Assembly (NCBI GenBank): GCA_007116635.1
Contig: SKIB01000070.1
Coordinates: forward strand, 1 to 43,234
DNA: 43,234 bases
Direction: 5' to 3'
Origin: Saccharospirillaceae bacterium
Lineage (GTDB): Bacteria > Pseudomonadota > Gammaproteobacteria > Pseudomonadales > Natronospirillaceae
The notes beneath the pieces are model-generated. The model saw only the letters and a list, made by a program, of their open reading frames with translations. It made no database searches and was not told where the DNA came from. Shown piece after piece: positions 7,003 through 15,714 of the stretch. Numbering within the stretch: the first letter of the stretch is position 1; the number at the start of each line of letters is the position of its first letter. The translations under genes and the position numbers were made by a program.

Positions 7003-7998
7003 ATGCACGCCATTGAGATCAAAAACCTCAACAAAACCTACGATAACGGCTTTGTTGCTCTCAAAGACATCAGCTTTAGCATAGCAGAGGGAGATTTTTT
7101 TGCCTTGCTGGGGCCAAATGGTGCTGGTAAGTCCACCACCCTTGGTATTCTCTGTGGCCTGGTGCGTAAAACCTCAGGTCAGGTGCGGGTCATGGGGCGG
7201 GATTTGGATCAAGACCCTCAGGCCGTGCGTCGCTTATTGGGCGTGGTGCCGCAAGAATTTAATTTCAACCAGTTTGAAAAGGTGGATGACATCATCTACA
7301 ACCAAGCGGGTTACTATGGCCTAAGCAGGCGACAGGTGCGCCCGCAACTGGAGACCCTGCTTAAAGCGCTCGATTTATGGGATAAGCGCGACAGTCAGGC
7401 TCGTCAGTTGTCTGGCGGCATGAAGCGTCGCTTGATGATCGCCAGAGCCCTGATTCATCAGCCCAAGCTGATCATTTTGGACGAGCCAACCGCCGGGGTC
7501 GACATTGAAATTCGCCGTTCGATGTGGCAATTCATGCGCGAGCTTAATCAGCAGGGCACCAGTATCATTTTGACCACTCATTATTTGGAAGAAGCAGAAA
7601 ACCTGTGCCCCAACCTGGCCATCATTCAGAAGGGTGAAATCATTGCCAACACCAGTACCAAGGCGCTGCTGTCGCAAATGGAGCAAACCACCTTTGTGTT
7701 AGACAGCTTCGCGACCTTGGATCATCTGCCCATGCTGCCCGAGGTGCAGCTGCAGGCGCTATCGGCCACCAGTTTCAGTTTGCAATTGCCCAAGGGTGCC
7801 GATTTGGCTCAGGTAATGGCGTCGCTGCAGCAGCACGGCATTAGGGTGCAAAGCATCCGTCCGCAAAGCAACCGACTCGAAGAGCTATTCATGCAGCTGG
7901 TGCAACAACCCAAGGCCCAACAACCCAAGGCCCAACAATCCAAGGCCAAAGCCGTTACAGGTCAATCCACTGGCAGTCGCCCAACCTCCGAGGTCTAA
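7003..7998 (+). CDS. yadG: ABC exporter ATP-binding subunit (YadG-like)
   Basis: A 331-residue ABC ATPase. Walker A GPNGAGKST is at residues 37-45, the Q-loop Gln near 84, signature LSGGM at 136-140, and Walker B LIILDE at 156-161 followed by PTAGVD and the switch His in TTHYLEEAE. It pairs with the ABC-2 permease that follows, as in E. coli YadGH, whose substrate is unknown. The start at 7003 is set by GGAG at 6993-6996, although an upstream in-frame ATG exists at 6946. The C-terminus carries an unusual QQPKA repeat tail encoded by three 15-bp repeats, beyond the conserved domain. Confidence 0.88.
   Translation: MHAIEIKNLNKTYDNGFVALKDISFSIAEGDFFALLGPNGAGKSTTLGILCGLVRKTSGQVRVMGRDLDQDPQAVRRLLGVVPQEFNFNQFEKVDDIIYNQAGYYGLSRRQVRPQLETLLKALDLWDKRDSQARQLSGGMKRRLMIARALIHQPKLIILDEPTAGVDIEIRRSMWQFMRELNQQGTSIILTTHYLEEAENLCPNLAIIQKGEIIANTSTKALLSQMEQTTFVLDSFATLDHLPMLPEVQLQALSATSFSLQLPKGADLAQVMASLQQHGIRVQSIRPQSNRLEELFMQLVQQPKAQQPKAQQSKAKAVTGQSTGSRPTSEV
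7903..7947 (+). repeat. Three 15-bp coding tandem repeats in the YadG-like C-terminus
   Basis: Units CAACAACCCAAGGCC at 7903-7917 and 7918-7932, and CAACAATCCAAGGCC at 7933-7947. They encode repeated QQPKA/QQSKA. The unit length is a multiple of three, so copy-number change would keep the frame. Confidence 0.85.
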
Positions 7999-8001
7999 CC
8001 C

Positions 8002-8775
8002 ATGATTCAGCATCCCTATTGGGTGATGTTTGCCACCATTGTCAGCAAAGAAATCACCCGTTTTACTCGTATTTGGCCGCAGACCCTGCTGCCACCGGCC
8101 ATCACCATGCTGCTGTACTTCATCATTTTTGGTAACCTGATTGGCAGTCGCATCGGCACCATGGGCGGCTTGGACTACATGAGCTTCATCGTCCCTGGTT
8201 TGATCATGATGTCGGTGATCACCAACTCCTATGGCAATGTGTCCTCTAGCTTTTTCAGTAATAAGTTTCAGCGCAGCATTGAAGAAATGCTGGTAGCACC
8301 CGTGCCTAATTGGGTGATTCTGGCTGGCTTTGTCGGTGGTGGCATGCTGCGAGGTTTGATCGTGGCTGGCATCGTGACCCTGGTGTCCTTGTTTTTTACC
8401 AGCCTGCAGGTGCATTCCTTGGCGGTGATGTTGCTGGTGGTACTGCTCACCGCCATGGTGTTTTCCTTGGCCGGGTTGATCAATGGTGTCTTTGCTCGCA
8501 AGTTCGATGACATCAGCATCATACCCACCTTTGTCCTGACGCCTCTAACCTATTTGGGCGGGGTGTTTTTCTCCATCACTTTGTTGCCCAGTATTTGGCA
8601 ATCTTTGGCTATGGCTAACCCCATACTTTATATGGTCAATGCCTTTCGCTATGGCGTGCATGGGGTGAGTGATATTCCAGTGCTCTGGGCACTGGCCCTG
8701 CTGTCGCTACTGGCAGGTGTGTTCTGGTTTTGGGCTTTAAGACTACTCAGCATTGGTAAGGGGTTGAAGCAATGA
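8002..8775 (+). CDS. yadH: ABC-2 type exporter permease (YadH-like)
   Basis: A 257-residue integral membrane protein with about six hydrophobic segments, including LLPPAITMLLYFIIFGNLIG, YMSFIVPGLIMMSVI, IVAGIVTLVSLFF, LAVMLLVVLLTAMVFSLAGLI, and FVLTPLTYLGGVFFSI. The ABC-2 signature region around FSLAGLINGVFARKFDDIS and LTPLTYLGGVFF matches YadH. It forms the membrane half of the exporter with the ATPase 3 bp upstream. Its stop overlaps queF by ATGA, so a transport gene is translationally coupled to a queuosine gene; no functional link is established. Confidence 0.88.
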   Translation: MIQHPYWVMFATIVSKEITRFTRIWPQTLLPPAITMLLYFIIFGNLIGSRIGTMGGLDYMSFIVPGLIMMSVITNSYGNVSSSFFSNKFQRSIEEMLVAPVPNWVILAGFVGGGMLRGLIVAGIVTLVSLFFTSLQVHSLAVMLLVVLLTAMVFSLAGLINGVFARKFDDISIIPTFVLTPLTYLGGVFFSITLLPSIWQSLAMANPILYMVNAFRYGVHGVSDIPVLWALALLSLLAGVFWFWALRLLSIGKGLKQ

Positions 8776-9593
8776 GCGATAAATTACTTTTGGGGCAAGC
8801 CACTGCTTACCCGCAGCACTATGATCCGGCCTTGTTATTTCCTGTGCCTCGCCTGCCTAAATGGCAAGAGCTGGGCTTAAACAGCGCTCTGGAACTGCCC
8901 TTTGTTGGTGAAGACCTGTGGCAGGCCTTTGAGCTGAGCTGGCTGAACACCAAGGGTAAGCCTGTGGTGGCTTTGGCCGAGTTTCGCATTCCCCTGGCTG
9001 CACCCAACATCATTGAATCCAAGTCCTTTAAGCTGTATCTCAACAGTCTCAACCAGCAATGCTTTGCCAGCTGGAGTGAAGTTGAGCAGCTGCTGGTGCA
9101 AGATTTAAGCAAGGCCGCAGGCGCACCTGTGGGCGTGATGCTGCTTACCCCAGGCCAGGCAGATGGCTACCTTCTGCCCAAGAGGCTGCTTGGTCACTGC
9201 ATTGATGATCTAGACATCAGCTGCAGTCAGTATCAACCAGCTCCTGAATTGTTAAGGCTTGGCAAGCGGCAAGTGGAGCAGCGGTTGTTCAGCCATCTGC
9301 TGAAGTCCAACTGTCCGGTAACGGGGCAGCCCGATTGGGCAACCCTAATCATTGACTATCAGGGTCAGGAGTTGGACCAAGCCGCCTTGCTGCAGTATGT
9401 GGTGTCCTTCCGCCAGCACACTGACTTCCATGAGCAATGCGTGGAGCGCATCTTTGTCGATCTTTGGCGCTTGGGTGGTATGCAGCAGTTAACGGTCAGT
9501 GCCCGCTACTTACGCCGTGGCGGTCTGGACATCAACCCTTGGCGTTCCAGCCATCAAGCTCGGGCGCAGAATTTACGCCTCATACGCCAGTAG
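8772..9593 (+). CDS. queF: QueF, NADPH-dependent 7-cyano-7-deazaguanine reductase (bimodular)
   Basis: A 273-residue bimodular QueF, near the 282 residues of E. coli. It reduces preQ0 nitrile to preQ1 in queuosine tRNA modification. The diagnostic ESKSFKLYLNSLNQ spans residues 82-95 in the N-terminal T-fold half. In the C-terminal half the nucleophile Cys181 lies in SNCPVTGQPDW with Asp188, and His220-Glu221 are in TDFHEQC. The N-terminal YPQHYDPALLFPVPR also matches the family. No other queuosine gene is in the window. It overlaps the permease gene by ATGA and is followed by a possible hairpin. Confidence 0.96.
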   Translation: MSDKLLLGQATAYPQHYDPALLFPVPRLPKWQELGLNSALELPFVGEDLWQAFELSWLNTKGKPVVALAEFRIPLAAPNIIESKSFKLYLNSLNQQCFASWSEVEQLLVQDLSKAAGAPVGVMLLTPGQADGYLLPKRLLGHCIDDLDISCSQYQPAPELLRLGKRQVEQRLFSHLLKSNCPVTGQPDWATLIIDYQGQELDQAALLQYVVSFRQHTDFHEQCVERIFVDLWRLGGMQQLTVSARYLRRGGLDINPWRSSHQARAQNLRLIRQ

Positions 9594-9621
9594 CGCTTTG
9601 CTCATCCTTTCAGGGTCTGTG

Positions 9622-9640
9622 GCAGCCTTTTAAAGGCTGC
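9622..9640 (+). terminator. Possible terminator hairpin after queF
   Basis: Perfect inverted repeat GCAGCCTTT (9622-9630), one base, AAAGGCTGC (9632-9640), 29 bp after the queF stop. Only a short TT follows; a stronger T-run (9705-9711) comes ~65 bp later without an obvious stem, so termination here is uncertain. Confidence 0.4.
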
Positions 9641-9878
9641 TTAAGCCCTTGTAAACTCAATCGCCCTGATTTTGCATTACCCTTTACTAAGGGCCTTTGG
9701 TGGTCTTTTTTGTAAATGCTTGGTTTTCATCAATTTTTTTCTGGCTAATTAACGACTGGCAATAGCTAACCATTTTGTATCTGGTCTTAAGGGCTGGGAA
9801 TTTTTAAGCTGCATGGGTGTCCGATTGATCGAGTTACGCCATGTAAGCCAAGAATTGCCAGTGCCGAAGGAGGCCAAG

Positions 9879-10334
9879 ATGACCGCCATGTCCAATTTGC
9901 ATTATTTAAGTCGCAGTCCGCACCTAGCCAGTTTGTTGCAAATGCACAAACTGGGCTGCCAGCCCAAAAACAACGCCTTTGTATGGTGTGATTGGTGCTA
10001 TGAGACCCATTACCTGGGCCAGTCTCAGCAATGGATTCTGTGGCTGCAAGTGCCTGTGGTGCGGGGTCAGACTTTGTCGCCACTGTTTTTGCATAATTAC
10101 TTTTCAGCGCATCAGCCCATGCATCTGGACCCTGTGGTATTAATGGCCAATATCAGTACTGAGCTCAGTCTGCTGCTTAGAGCGCCGGTGGCGGTGAGCT
10201 TATTGACTCAGGAACAGGCTTCGGCCCAACCGGACTTGCGTCAGGCTAGGCCGCTGGTTGCCTATCTGCGTCGCCATTACGCTCCTAAAGCAACAGACAA
10301 AGCGGGCGATGGTTCTCCTTCGATGCAGGCCTAG
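9879..10334 (+). CDS. Uncharacterised 151-residue protein resembling a degenerate QueF N-terminal half
   Basis: The start at 9879 is fixed by a strong AAGGAGG at 9867-9873, 5 nt away. No family was recognised outright. Residues 101-114, RAPVAVSLLTQEQA, match QueF residues 117-130, GAPVGVMLLTPGQA, at 9 of 14 positions. YETHYL (41-46) lines up with FELSWL (53-58) of QueF at similar spacing. The protein therefore looks like a diverged copy of the QueF N-terminal T-fold, but the ESKSFKLY motif is replaced (SPLFLHNYF) and the catalytic-cysteine half is missing. A Trp/Cys-rich FVWCDWCYE could bind metal. It lies downstream of queF and converges with the next gene, both ending in a shared CTAG. Chance similarity is possible. 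Confidence 0.7.
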   Translation: MTAMSNLHYLSRSPHLASLLQMHKLGCQPKNNAFVWCDWCYETHYLGQSQQWILWLQVPVVRGQTLSPLFLHNYFSAHQPMHLDPVVLMANISTELSLLLRAPVAVSLLTQEQASAQPDLRQARPLVAYLRRHYAPKATDKAGDGSPSMQA

Positions 10335-11491
10335 GATTGTTTGCGAGTCAGTTGATACATCAGTTCACTGAATCCCAACTCGCGGCCATAGCTGCGAATG
10401 CCCGCTTGGAAGATTCGGCCTGCCAGCCAGCGCATTGCCCAAAGGGTAGGCAGTAACAGCGCCAGCGCCAGCAAGGCTTGGCCCCAGCTTGCCTCGCCTG
10501 CCGCCAAGCGCAAGGGCATGACCGCATAGGAAGTGATGGGCACAATGGAGCTGTACAGGGCAAGGTTGCCGTCTAGGCTGTTAAGTAGGCTAAAGCTCAG
10601 CAGCAAGGGCAGCATGGGAATCAGCATCAACAGCGATTTGGAGCTGTGATTGGGGTCGTTTACCAGACTAGCCAAGCCCGCCATTAGGGCTATCACCCAA
10701 TACAGGCCCAACAGGATGAACAGCAGCATGGGTAGCAGCACCCAAGAAAGCTCTAATCTGAGGAGTTGGCCATCATAGTAAAAGAAGATGGCTTGAAACA
10801 CCGCCAGTAGGATCAGGCTGGTGGTGAGCATGGTTTTCAGCGCCAATAGGCCAATGCCGAGGATTTTGCCGCTGATCCAGGTCTGGGCATCGATCAGGGT
10901 TAGCAGCTGCTCGGTCACTCGCTGTTGCTTTTCACTGGTAATGGACTGCAGCAGATAGGCAAAGCTGGTAAAGGCACCAATGCCCACCAAAATTAAGGCG
11001 AAGAATCCCAAGTCTTCGGCACTGAACAGCGAATCCTCCTGCACTTCACCCTGCTCATTAAAGCGCTGCCAGATTAGGCTAGGGCGATTTTGCACCAGTT
11101 CCAGCGCTCGCTCGGGTAGATCCATGGCTTGCAGCTGGTGATCTTGCCACCAGTTGGCTACTTGCCGCGCGATGTCCTGCTGCCAGTCACGCGATTGCTG
11201 ATGATAGAGCTGAACGCTGTTGGGCGTTAAATCAACGATCAGGTCATAGTTTTGCACTAACTCGCTGATGTTTCCCTGTACGGGATGCCAGCGCACCCCA
11301 TCCAATTCGGGAGCCTGTAGTTCGCTGAGCCAACCCAGTTGGCGAACGCGCTGTTCATCGTCCTGTTGCTGTAACAAGCCCCATACGGCCATGAAACCAT
11401 AGATAAAAACGATCAAGCCAAGCGAGATCAACTCTTGCTGCCATTTAAAGAAACGAGAAAATTCAAATTTACAGACTGTCCAGAGTTTCAT
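10331..11491 (-). CDS. ABC-2 type exporter permease (NatB-like)
   Basis: A 386-residue membrane protein of the NatB/ABC-2 type. There is one N-terminal membrane segment (residues ~21-40), a ~125-residue presumably extracytoplasmic domain, and a cluster of about five or six segments from ~168 onward (LGFFALILVGIGAFTSFAYL, then further Leu/Ile-rich stretches). The SITSEKQQRVTEQLLTL motif after the second segment is typical of NatB-type permeases. It pairs with the overlapping upstream ATPase (ATGA), forming an exporter whose substrate cannot be inferred; NatAB exports Na+ in Bacillus, but relatives have varied roles. Its stop codon overlaps the convergent gene by 4 bp. Confidence 0.85.
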   Translation of the reverse strand: MKLWTVCKFEFSRFFKWQQELISLGLIVFIYGFMAVWGLLQQQDDEQRVRQLGWLSELQAPELDGVRWHPVQGNISELVQNYDLIVDLTPNSVQLYHQQSRDWQQDIARQVANWWQDHQLQAMDLPERALELVQNRPSLIWQRFNEQGEVQEDSLFSAEDLGFFALILVGIGAFTSFAYLLQSITSEKQQRVTEQLLTLIDAQTWISGKILGIGLLALKTMLTTSLILLAVFQAIFFYYDGQLLRLELSWVLLPMLLFILLGLYWVIALMAGLASLVNDPNHSSKSLLMLIPMLPLLLSFSLLNSLDGNLALYSSIVPITSYAVMPLRLAAGEASWGQALLALALLLPTLWAMRWLAGRIFQAGIRSYGRELGFSELMYQLTRKQS

Positions 11492-12408
11492 GCTGCCTCC
11501 TGGCTGTTGACGGCTTTGAGATAGAGTTGGTGCAGGCTGCTGTGCTCAAGTTGCCAGTGCTGAATTTGCCCCAGTTGTAACACCTGAGTTAAGAGTTGGT
11601 TGAGGTCGCAGTCAGGCTGGATACTGAGTTGCAGGCAGTTTTGCTGCAATTGGGCAGTGGGATACAGAGTTAAAAACCCTTGCCAGGCCTGAGCCTGTGG
11701 CGGCTGTTGCCAATGCACCTCTAGCTGCTGTTGGTCGCCAAGCTGCTCCCGGATGTCGGTTAGCGGGCCCTGGCCTAGGGTCTTGCCCTGTTGCATCAGG
11801 ATGATGCGATCGGCCAGTCGTTCAATCAGGGCCATTTGGTGGGCGCTGAGTAGAATCAGCTTGCCCTTAGCGCGGTATTCTTGCAGCAAGGCCACCACCA
11901 GCTCTTGATTCACTGGATCCAGACCGGAAAAGGGCTCATCCAAAATCAGGCAGTCGGGTTCACCCAGTAGACAGGAGCAGAGCTGCACTTTTTGCTGATT
12001 GCCCTTAGACAGCTCACTGAGCTTTAATTTGCGCTTGTCGGCCAATTCCAGCCGCTCCAGCCAATGAGTCATTTGCTGTTGATAGCGGCCGGTATCCAGC
12101 CCGCGTAGCTTGGCGATGTAGGCAAGGTTCTGCTCAACACTGCGATCCTGATACAGGCCGCGATCCTCAGGCAGGTAGGCAAAGCAGGCCGGCGGTAAGG
12201 CCGAATGTTGTTGCTCTTGCCACTGAACCTCAATGGTCCCCTGATCCGGCAGGGTTAGGCCAATCAGCATGCGCATCAGTGAGGACTTGCCTGCGCCATT
12301 TGGCCCTAAAAGAGCGGTAATCTGGCCGGCATCGGCAGTGAATGAAACCTGATTAACGGCACGAATTTGATGATAGTCTTTGACAATGCCGTGACATTGG
12401 ATCTGCAT
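11488..12408 (-). CDS. ABC exporter ATP-binding subunit (NatA-like)
   Basis: A 306-residue ABC ATPase with Walker A GPNGAGKSS at residues 35-43, signature LSKGNQQKV, and Walker B CLILDEPFSGLDPV, followed by an LLSAHQMALIE switch region. The YLPEDRGLYQDRSV stretch after the Q-loop is typical of NatA-like ATPases. The ATG at 12408 is preferred because AGGGA sits 6 nt upstream; an in-frame TTG six codons earlier lacks this spacing. It overlaps the permease by ATGA. Upstream, an inverted repeat AGCGCC/GGCGCT (12504-12523) sits in an otherwise featureless ~237-bp gap before folX. Confidence 0.88.
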   Translation of the reverse strand: MQIQCHGIVKDYHQIRAVNQVSFTADAGQITALLGPNGAGKSSLMRMLIGLTLPDQGTIEVQWQEQQHSALPPACFAYLPEDRGLYQDRSVEQNLAYIAKLRGLDTGRYQQQMTHWLERLELADKRKLKLSELSKGNQQKVQLCSCLLGEPDCLILDEPFSGLDPVNQELVVALLQEYRAKGKLILLSAHQMALIERLADRIILMQQGKTLGQGPLTDIREQLGDQQQLEVHWQQPPQAQAWQGFLTLYPTAQLQQNCLQLSIQPDCDLNQLLTQVLQLGQIQHWQLEHSSLHQLYLKAVNSQEAA

Positions 12409-12645
12409 GAAGTATCCCTGACTCAATGAATGAGCTTGGCATTTTAGGGATAATCAGAGGATGAAGAAAGTGACAAAGGTAATGAAATCGCAGCTGGTAT
12501 GACAGCGCCCTAACCCAGGCGCTCTGCCAACCATAACCAACCCCCAAAGCAGAACACTTGCGAGAGCTGCCACACCAGACTGCAGGGCTAGTATGGCAAG
12601 CTGAGCTAAAGTTGCCTTGTCATGGATCAATAAAACAACGGATGA

Positions 12646-13017
12646 TTATTGCCTGGTGGCAGACAGACAAATAGAAACCGAATCTGAAAAGCGTAGGGCA
12701 TAGGGTTTGTCGATCTCCACTTCAGCAGCCCTGACATCTTCATAAGCCATGATGCGCATTAGGACATCATGGGTCATCTTTTCCAATAACATGAAGCGGT
12801 TTTCTTCAACAAAGGCAATGATGTCCTTGGTGATGGTGCGGTAATTCAGGGTGCGGTCAATCTCCATGGCATCAAAGGCATCACTGCCGTCAAAACTAAT
12901 GGTGGCATTGATGATCACATCTTGGCGATTACGGATTTCGTCTTCATTGATGCCAATGTAGGTTCTCAGGCGCAGGTTCTTGATGCGGATGGTGGCTTCA
13001 GGATTGTCGACAATCAT
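12646..13017 (-). CDS. folX: FolX, dihydroneopterin triphosphate 2'-epimerase
   Basis: At 123 residues it aligns along its length with E. coli FolX (120 residues). Recognisable blocks are [16 protein letters not shown] near the start, [38 protein letters not shown], and [17 protein letters not shown]. These match FolX better than FolB. It is a T-fold enzyme that epimerises dihydroneopterin triphosphate to the monapterin isomer, feeding tetrahydromonapterin synthesis. Its start overlaps the folE stop by ATGA, so the product of FolE is made next to the next enzyme. The final reductase, FolM, is encoded 8 kb away in this window. Confidence 0.93.
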   Translation of the reverse strand: MIVDNPEATIRIKNLRLRTYIGINEDEIRNRQDVIINATISFDGSDAFDAMEIDRTLNYRTITKDIIAFVEENRFMLLEKMTHDVLMRIMAYEDVRAAEVEIDKPYALRFSDSVSICLSATRQ

Positions 13018-13580
13018 TGGCTGTTCCTTTGAATCAGGGTTAAAAATTCATGGCGAGTGGCCTGATTGTTGCGCATGGCGCCCAGCATCACTGAGGTGGT
13101 CATCCAGCTGTTTTGCTTTTGCACGCCGCGCATCATCATGCACATGTGCTTGGCTTCCATTACTACGCCAACCCCAGCTGCGCCCGTGACCTCTTGCACC
13201 GCTTGGGCGACCTGCTTGGTAAGGCCTTCTTGGATTTGCAGCCGACGGGCAAACATGTCAACGATACGCGCAAATTTGGACAGGCCCAGTACCTTGCCCT
13301 GTGGCAGATAAGCAATGTGGGCCTTGCCAATAAAAGGCAGCATGTGGTGCTCGCAGAGGGAATAAAATTCGATGCCCTGAACCACCACCATTTCATCGTT
13401 GTCGCTGTCGAAAATGGCACCATTGACCACATCATCAAGGGATTGTTGATAGCCCTGAGTCAGGAATTGCATGGCCTTGGCCGCGCGCTTGGGTGTATCT
13501 TGCAGGCCATCACGAGACAAATCCTCGCCCAGGGTTTGCAAAATGTTGGCGTAATCTTGAGTCAAAGATTCCAGAGCCAT
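13014..13580 (-). CDS. folE: FolE, GTP cyclohydrolase I
   Basis: A 188-residue GTP cyclohydrolase I converting GTP to dihydroneopterin triphosphate, the entry step for folate and monapterin. Zinc ligands are Cys76 and His79 in [10 protein letters not shown] and Cys147 in [11 protein letters not shown], with catalytic His78 and His145 nearby. [15 protein letters not shown] (101-115) is also diagnostic. The ATG at 13580 is chosen because AGAGGA lies 7 nt upstream; a GTG ten codons earlier is unlikely. It starts 29 nt after the bcp stop and overlaps folX by ATGA, so bcp-folE-folX looks like one transcript. Confidence 0.96.
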   Translation of the reverse strand: MALESLTQDYANILQTLGEDLSRDGLQDTPKRAAKAMQFLTQGYQQSLDDVVNGAIFDSDNDEMVVVQGIEFYSLCEHHMLPFIGKAHIAYLPQGKVLGLSKFARIVDMFARRLQIQEGLTKQVAQAVQEVTGAAGVGVVMEAKHMCMMMRGVQKQNSWMTTSVMLGAMRNNQATRHEFLTLIQRNSQ

Positions 13581-13609
13581 GGTCGTATCCTCTTGAGTAG
13601 TTAGTCGCA

Positions 13610-14092
13610 CTAACGAGTTAAACTCGAAAAAAGATCAAGAACGTCTTGATGATGGCTTTTGGTTTTTACTTTGGTGATGCAATGTAAGACCTTGCCTTGT
13701 TCATCGATGAGGAAACTCATGCGATGGATGCCCTCATAGGTTTTGCCCATGAACTTCTTCTCACCCCAAACGCCAAAGGCATTGGCCAATTCGTTATCAG
13801 GGTCAGCAAGCAGATCGAAATTAAGGCCTTCTTTTTCAATGAAGCGCGCCAAGCGAGTTGCTGGGTCCGGGCTGACACCCAGCACCTTGATGTTGGCGGC
13901 ATGGTATTGTGCCATGCTGTCGCGCAGGCCGCAGGCCTGAGTGGTACAACCCGGTGTCATGGCTTTGGGATAGAAGTATAGAAGCACCTTTTGACCAAGG
14001 TAATCACTAAGCTTAACTGGCTGTTGATCTTGGTTGAGAAGTTCAGTGTTGGGCACCTGAGTGCCAATGGTTAAGGGGTTTATTTGTTTCAT
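13610..14092 (-). CDS. bcp: Bcp/PrxQ thioredoxin-dependent peroxiredoxin
   Basis: A 160-residue atypical 2-Cys peroxiredoxin of the PrxQ/BCP class that reduces hydroperoxides with thioredoxin. The peroxidatic Cys49 and resolving Cys54 are in the motif [12 protein letters not shown], preceded by [11 protein letters not shown]. Later [23 protein letters not shown] and [23 protein letters not shown] match the family. AGGA, 6 nt upstream, supports the ATG. It heads a likely bcp-folE-folX operon on the minus strand. Confidence 0.95.
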   Translation of the reverse strand: MKQINPLTIGTQVPNTELLNQDQQPVKLSDYLGQKVLLYFYPKAMTPGCTTQACGLRDSMAQYHAANIKVLGVSPDPATRLARFIEKEGLNFDLLADPDNELANAFGVWGEKKFMGKTYEGIHRMSFLIDEQGKVLHCITKVKTKSHHQDVLDLFSSLTR

Positions 14093-14193
14093 GATGGGTC
14101 CTTTAAGGATTTTGTGAGTTTACGCTGTTAGACCTCATTTGGATTGTTCAAGCAATCTATGGGTTTAAAGCATATTTAAATAATGAATCATTT

Positions 14194-15666
14194 TTAGCTA
14201 AAAGTTTGCCAGCATTGATGGTAGCTCTTGATCAATGGTTCTAGCCATGGTCGAAACTGTTCGCTGATGCCGATATGTTTATCTGTAATTTTGGTTAAAA
14301 AATCCTGGGATTGACTAAAGTTGCCACTGATCTTTGTCGCCTGTTCCAGTTTCTGATTCAGTAGAGTTAGATCCGATTTAAGTTGGCAGAACTGGAAGAG
14401 CTGCTGTGCACATTTTGAGGGGCTCTTTACTAATTCTTCATAACTTATGGTCATACAGGGATTTGGAAGGCTGCATTGCCAGTGTTGGATCAGCCTTTCA
14501 TAGAGCGCAATTTGCTGACCTAGGGCTCCCAGTTCACTGGCATAACTGTTACCTATGGCATAGACCTTATTAAAGCAGGCTAAACCAAGATCAAGGTGGT
14601 CTCTTGTAATGAAAATTACTTTGGCCTCAGGGTTTAGTAAACCAACGTAACCAAGGTCAGTAATATTCCAAGGCATGGTATAGCTTGAGACCTTTGACGA
14701 GCTAGCAAAACTATGATGGTAGTCTTGTTGCAGCTGAGCCAAATGACTAGCATTCAGATTGTTAATAAATTTACTGAGGTTTGCTTTGGGTCTATTGTCT
14801 AGGTGCCGCCTAACAAAGCGCGTTAAGGTCATACTTTCTTGTTCGGGCTGAATATCGGCGCTTAAATTGAGGATGTTTTCTATTAACGTTTTACCACTAC
14901 GAGACATGCCAATAATGAAGATCTGGTCATTGCTGCTTTGGTTGGTAAGAGGCAGCTGATCACGCCACAGGTTAAAAAAATCTCGGGTGAAGTGCTCAAT
15001 GAGCTTGGTCAAATGCTCATTGTCAAATTGAAGGCGTAAAGGGTGATCTTGTAGGTGTAGTTGGTTGGCCAAACAAATTTTGCTAAAGCCTTTTTCTATT
15101 TGTTGGTCTTCGATTAGCTTGTGGCCAAGAATGAAGGCTGCTAGGGACTTTTGCTTATTGGGCTGTTTAGGGTCATCAAGTACGCTCTTCAAATGTTCAA
15201 TGCTATCTGCAGACAGCATACGGAAGCCAGATAAACCTGTGCTGCTGTACATCAGGTCGATGTTCTTAGGGTTAAGTGCTAAGGCTCGAGCATAACTTTC
15301 TTTGGCAGCTAATGGCTGGGCATTAGCTTTTTGTGCGTTGCCTAAGGCGAACCACAGCTGATAGCTGTCAGGAAATAGTTTTGTCTTTTTCTTGAGAAAC
15401 TCTAGTTGCTGCTTTGGTTGTTTTAGGTACTTAAGACACAGGCTGTAGTTAATTAGATGCTGTGTGCTAACAGACTTTTTTAAGCTAAGAAAAGCGTCAT
15501 ATAGCTGTTTGCATTCGGCGTATCTCTGCCTCTTAAAACTTAGCATAGCTAGTTGCTCGAGCTGAGTTTGTATGCCTTTTCGCCAATGCTCCAGTCCCTT
15601 TTTGAACTGCGGGGCTTTGCTTGCAGCAAGGTGGTCAAGAAAGGTTTGAAATGCGTTATCAATCAT
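14194..15666 (-). CDS. TPR-containing sulfotransferase
   Basis: A 490-residue two-part protein. The N-terminal ~230 residues are helical with TPR-like repeats (for example SYQLWFALGNAQKANAQPLA at ~101-120 and AKESYARALALNPKN after it). The C-terminal half is a sulfotransferase: the PAPS 5'-phosphosulfate loop GMSRSGKTL is at 253-261, with Lys where related proteins often have Thr, and the 3'-phosphate region VIFITRDHLDLGLACF is at 350-365. Related proteins sulfate tyrosine, polysaccharide or other acceptors; the acceptor is unknown here. The gene is visibly richer in A/T (many TTT, AAA, TTA codons) than its neighbours and lacks a clear Shine-Dalgarno, which suggests acquisition. The ATG at 15666 is preferred to a TTG two codons earlier. 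Confidence 0.8.
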   Translation of the reverse strand: MIDNAFQTFLDHLAASKAPQFKKGLEHWRKGIQTQLEQLAMLSFKRQRYAECKQLYDAFLSLKKSVSTQHLINYSLCLKYLKQPKQQLEFLKKKTKLFPDSYQLWFALGNAQKANAQPLAAKESYARALALNPKNIDLMYSSTGLSGFRMLSADSIEHLKSVLDDPKQPNKQKSLAAFILGHKLIEDQQIEKGFSKICLANQLHLQDHPLRLQFDNEHLTKLIEHFTRDFFNLWRDQLPLTNQSSNDQIFIIGMSRSGKTLIENILNLSADIQPEQESMTLTRFVRRHLDNRPKANLSKFINNLNASHLAQLQQDYHHSFASSSKVSSYTMPWNITDLGYVGLLNPEAKVIFITRDHLDLGLACFNKVYAIGNSYASELGALGQQIALYERLIQHWQCSLPNPCMTISYEELVKSPSKCAQQLFQFCQLKSDLTLLNQKLEQATKISGNFSQSQDFLTKITDKHIGISEQFRPWLEPLIKSYHQCWQTFS

Positions 15667-15714
15667 AAGCAATATTATTGTTGTGAAATTTGGTTGTGTT
15701 GAACAAGCCTGGTC

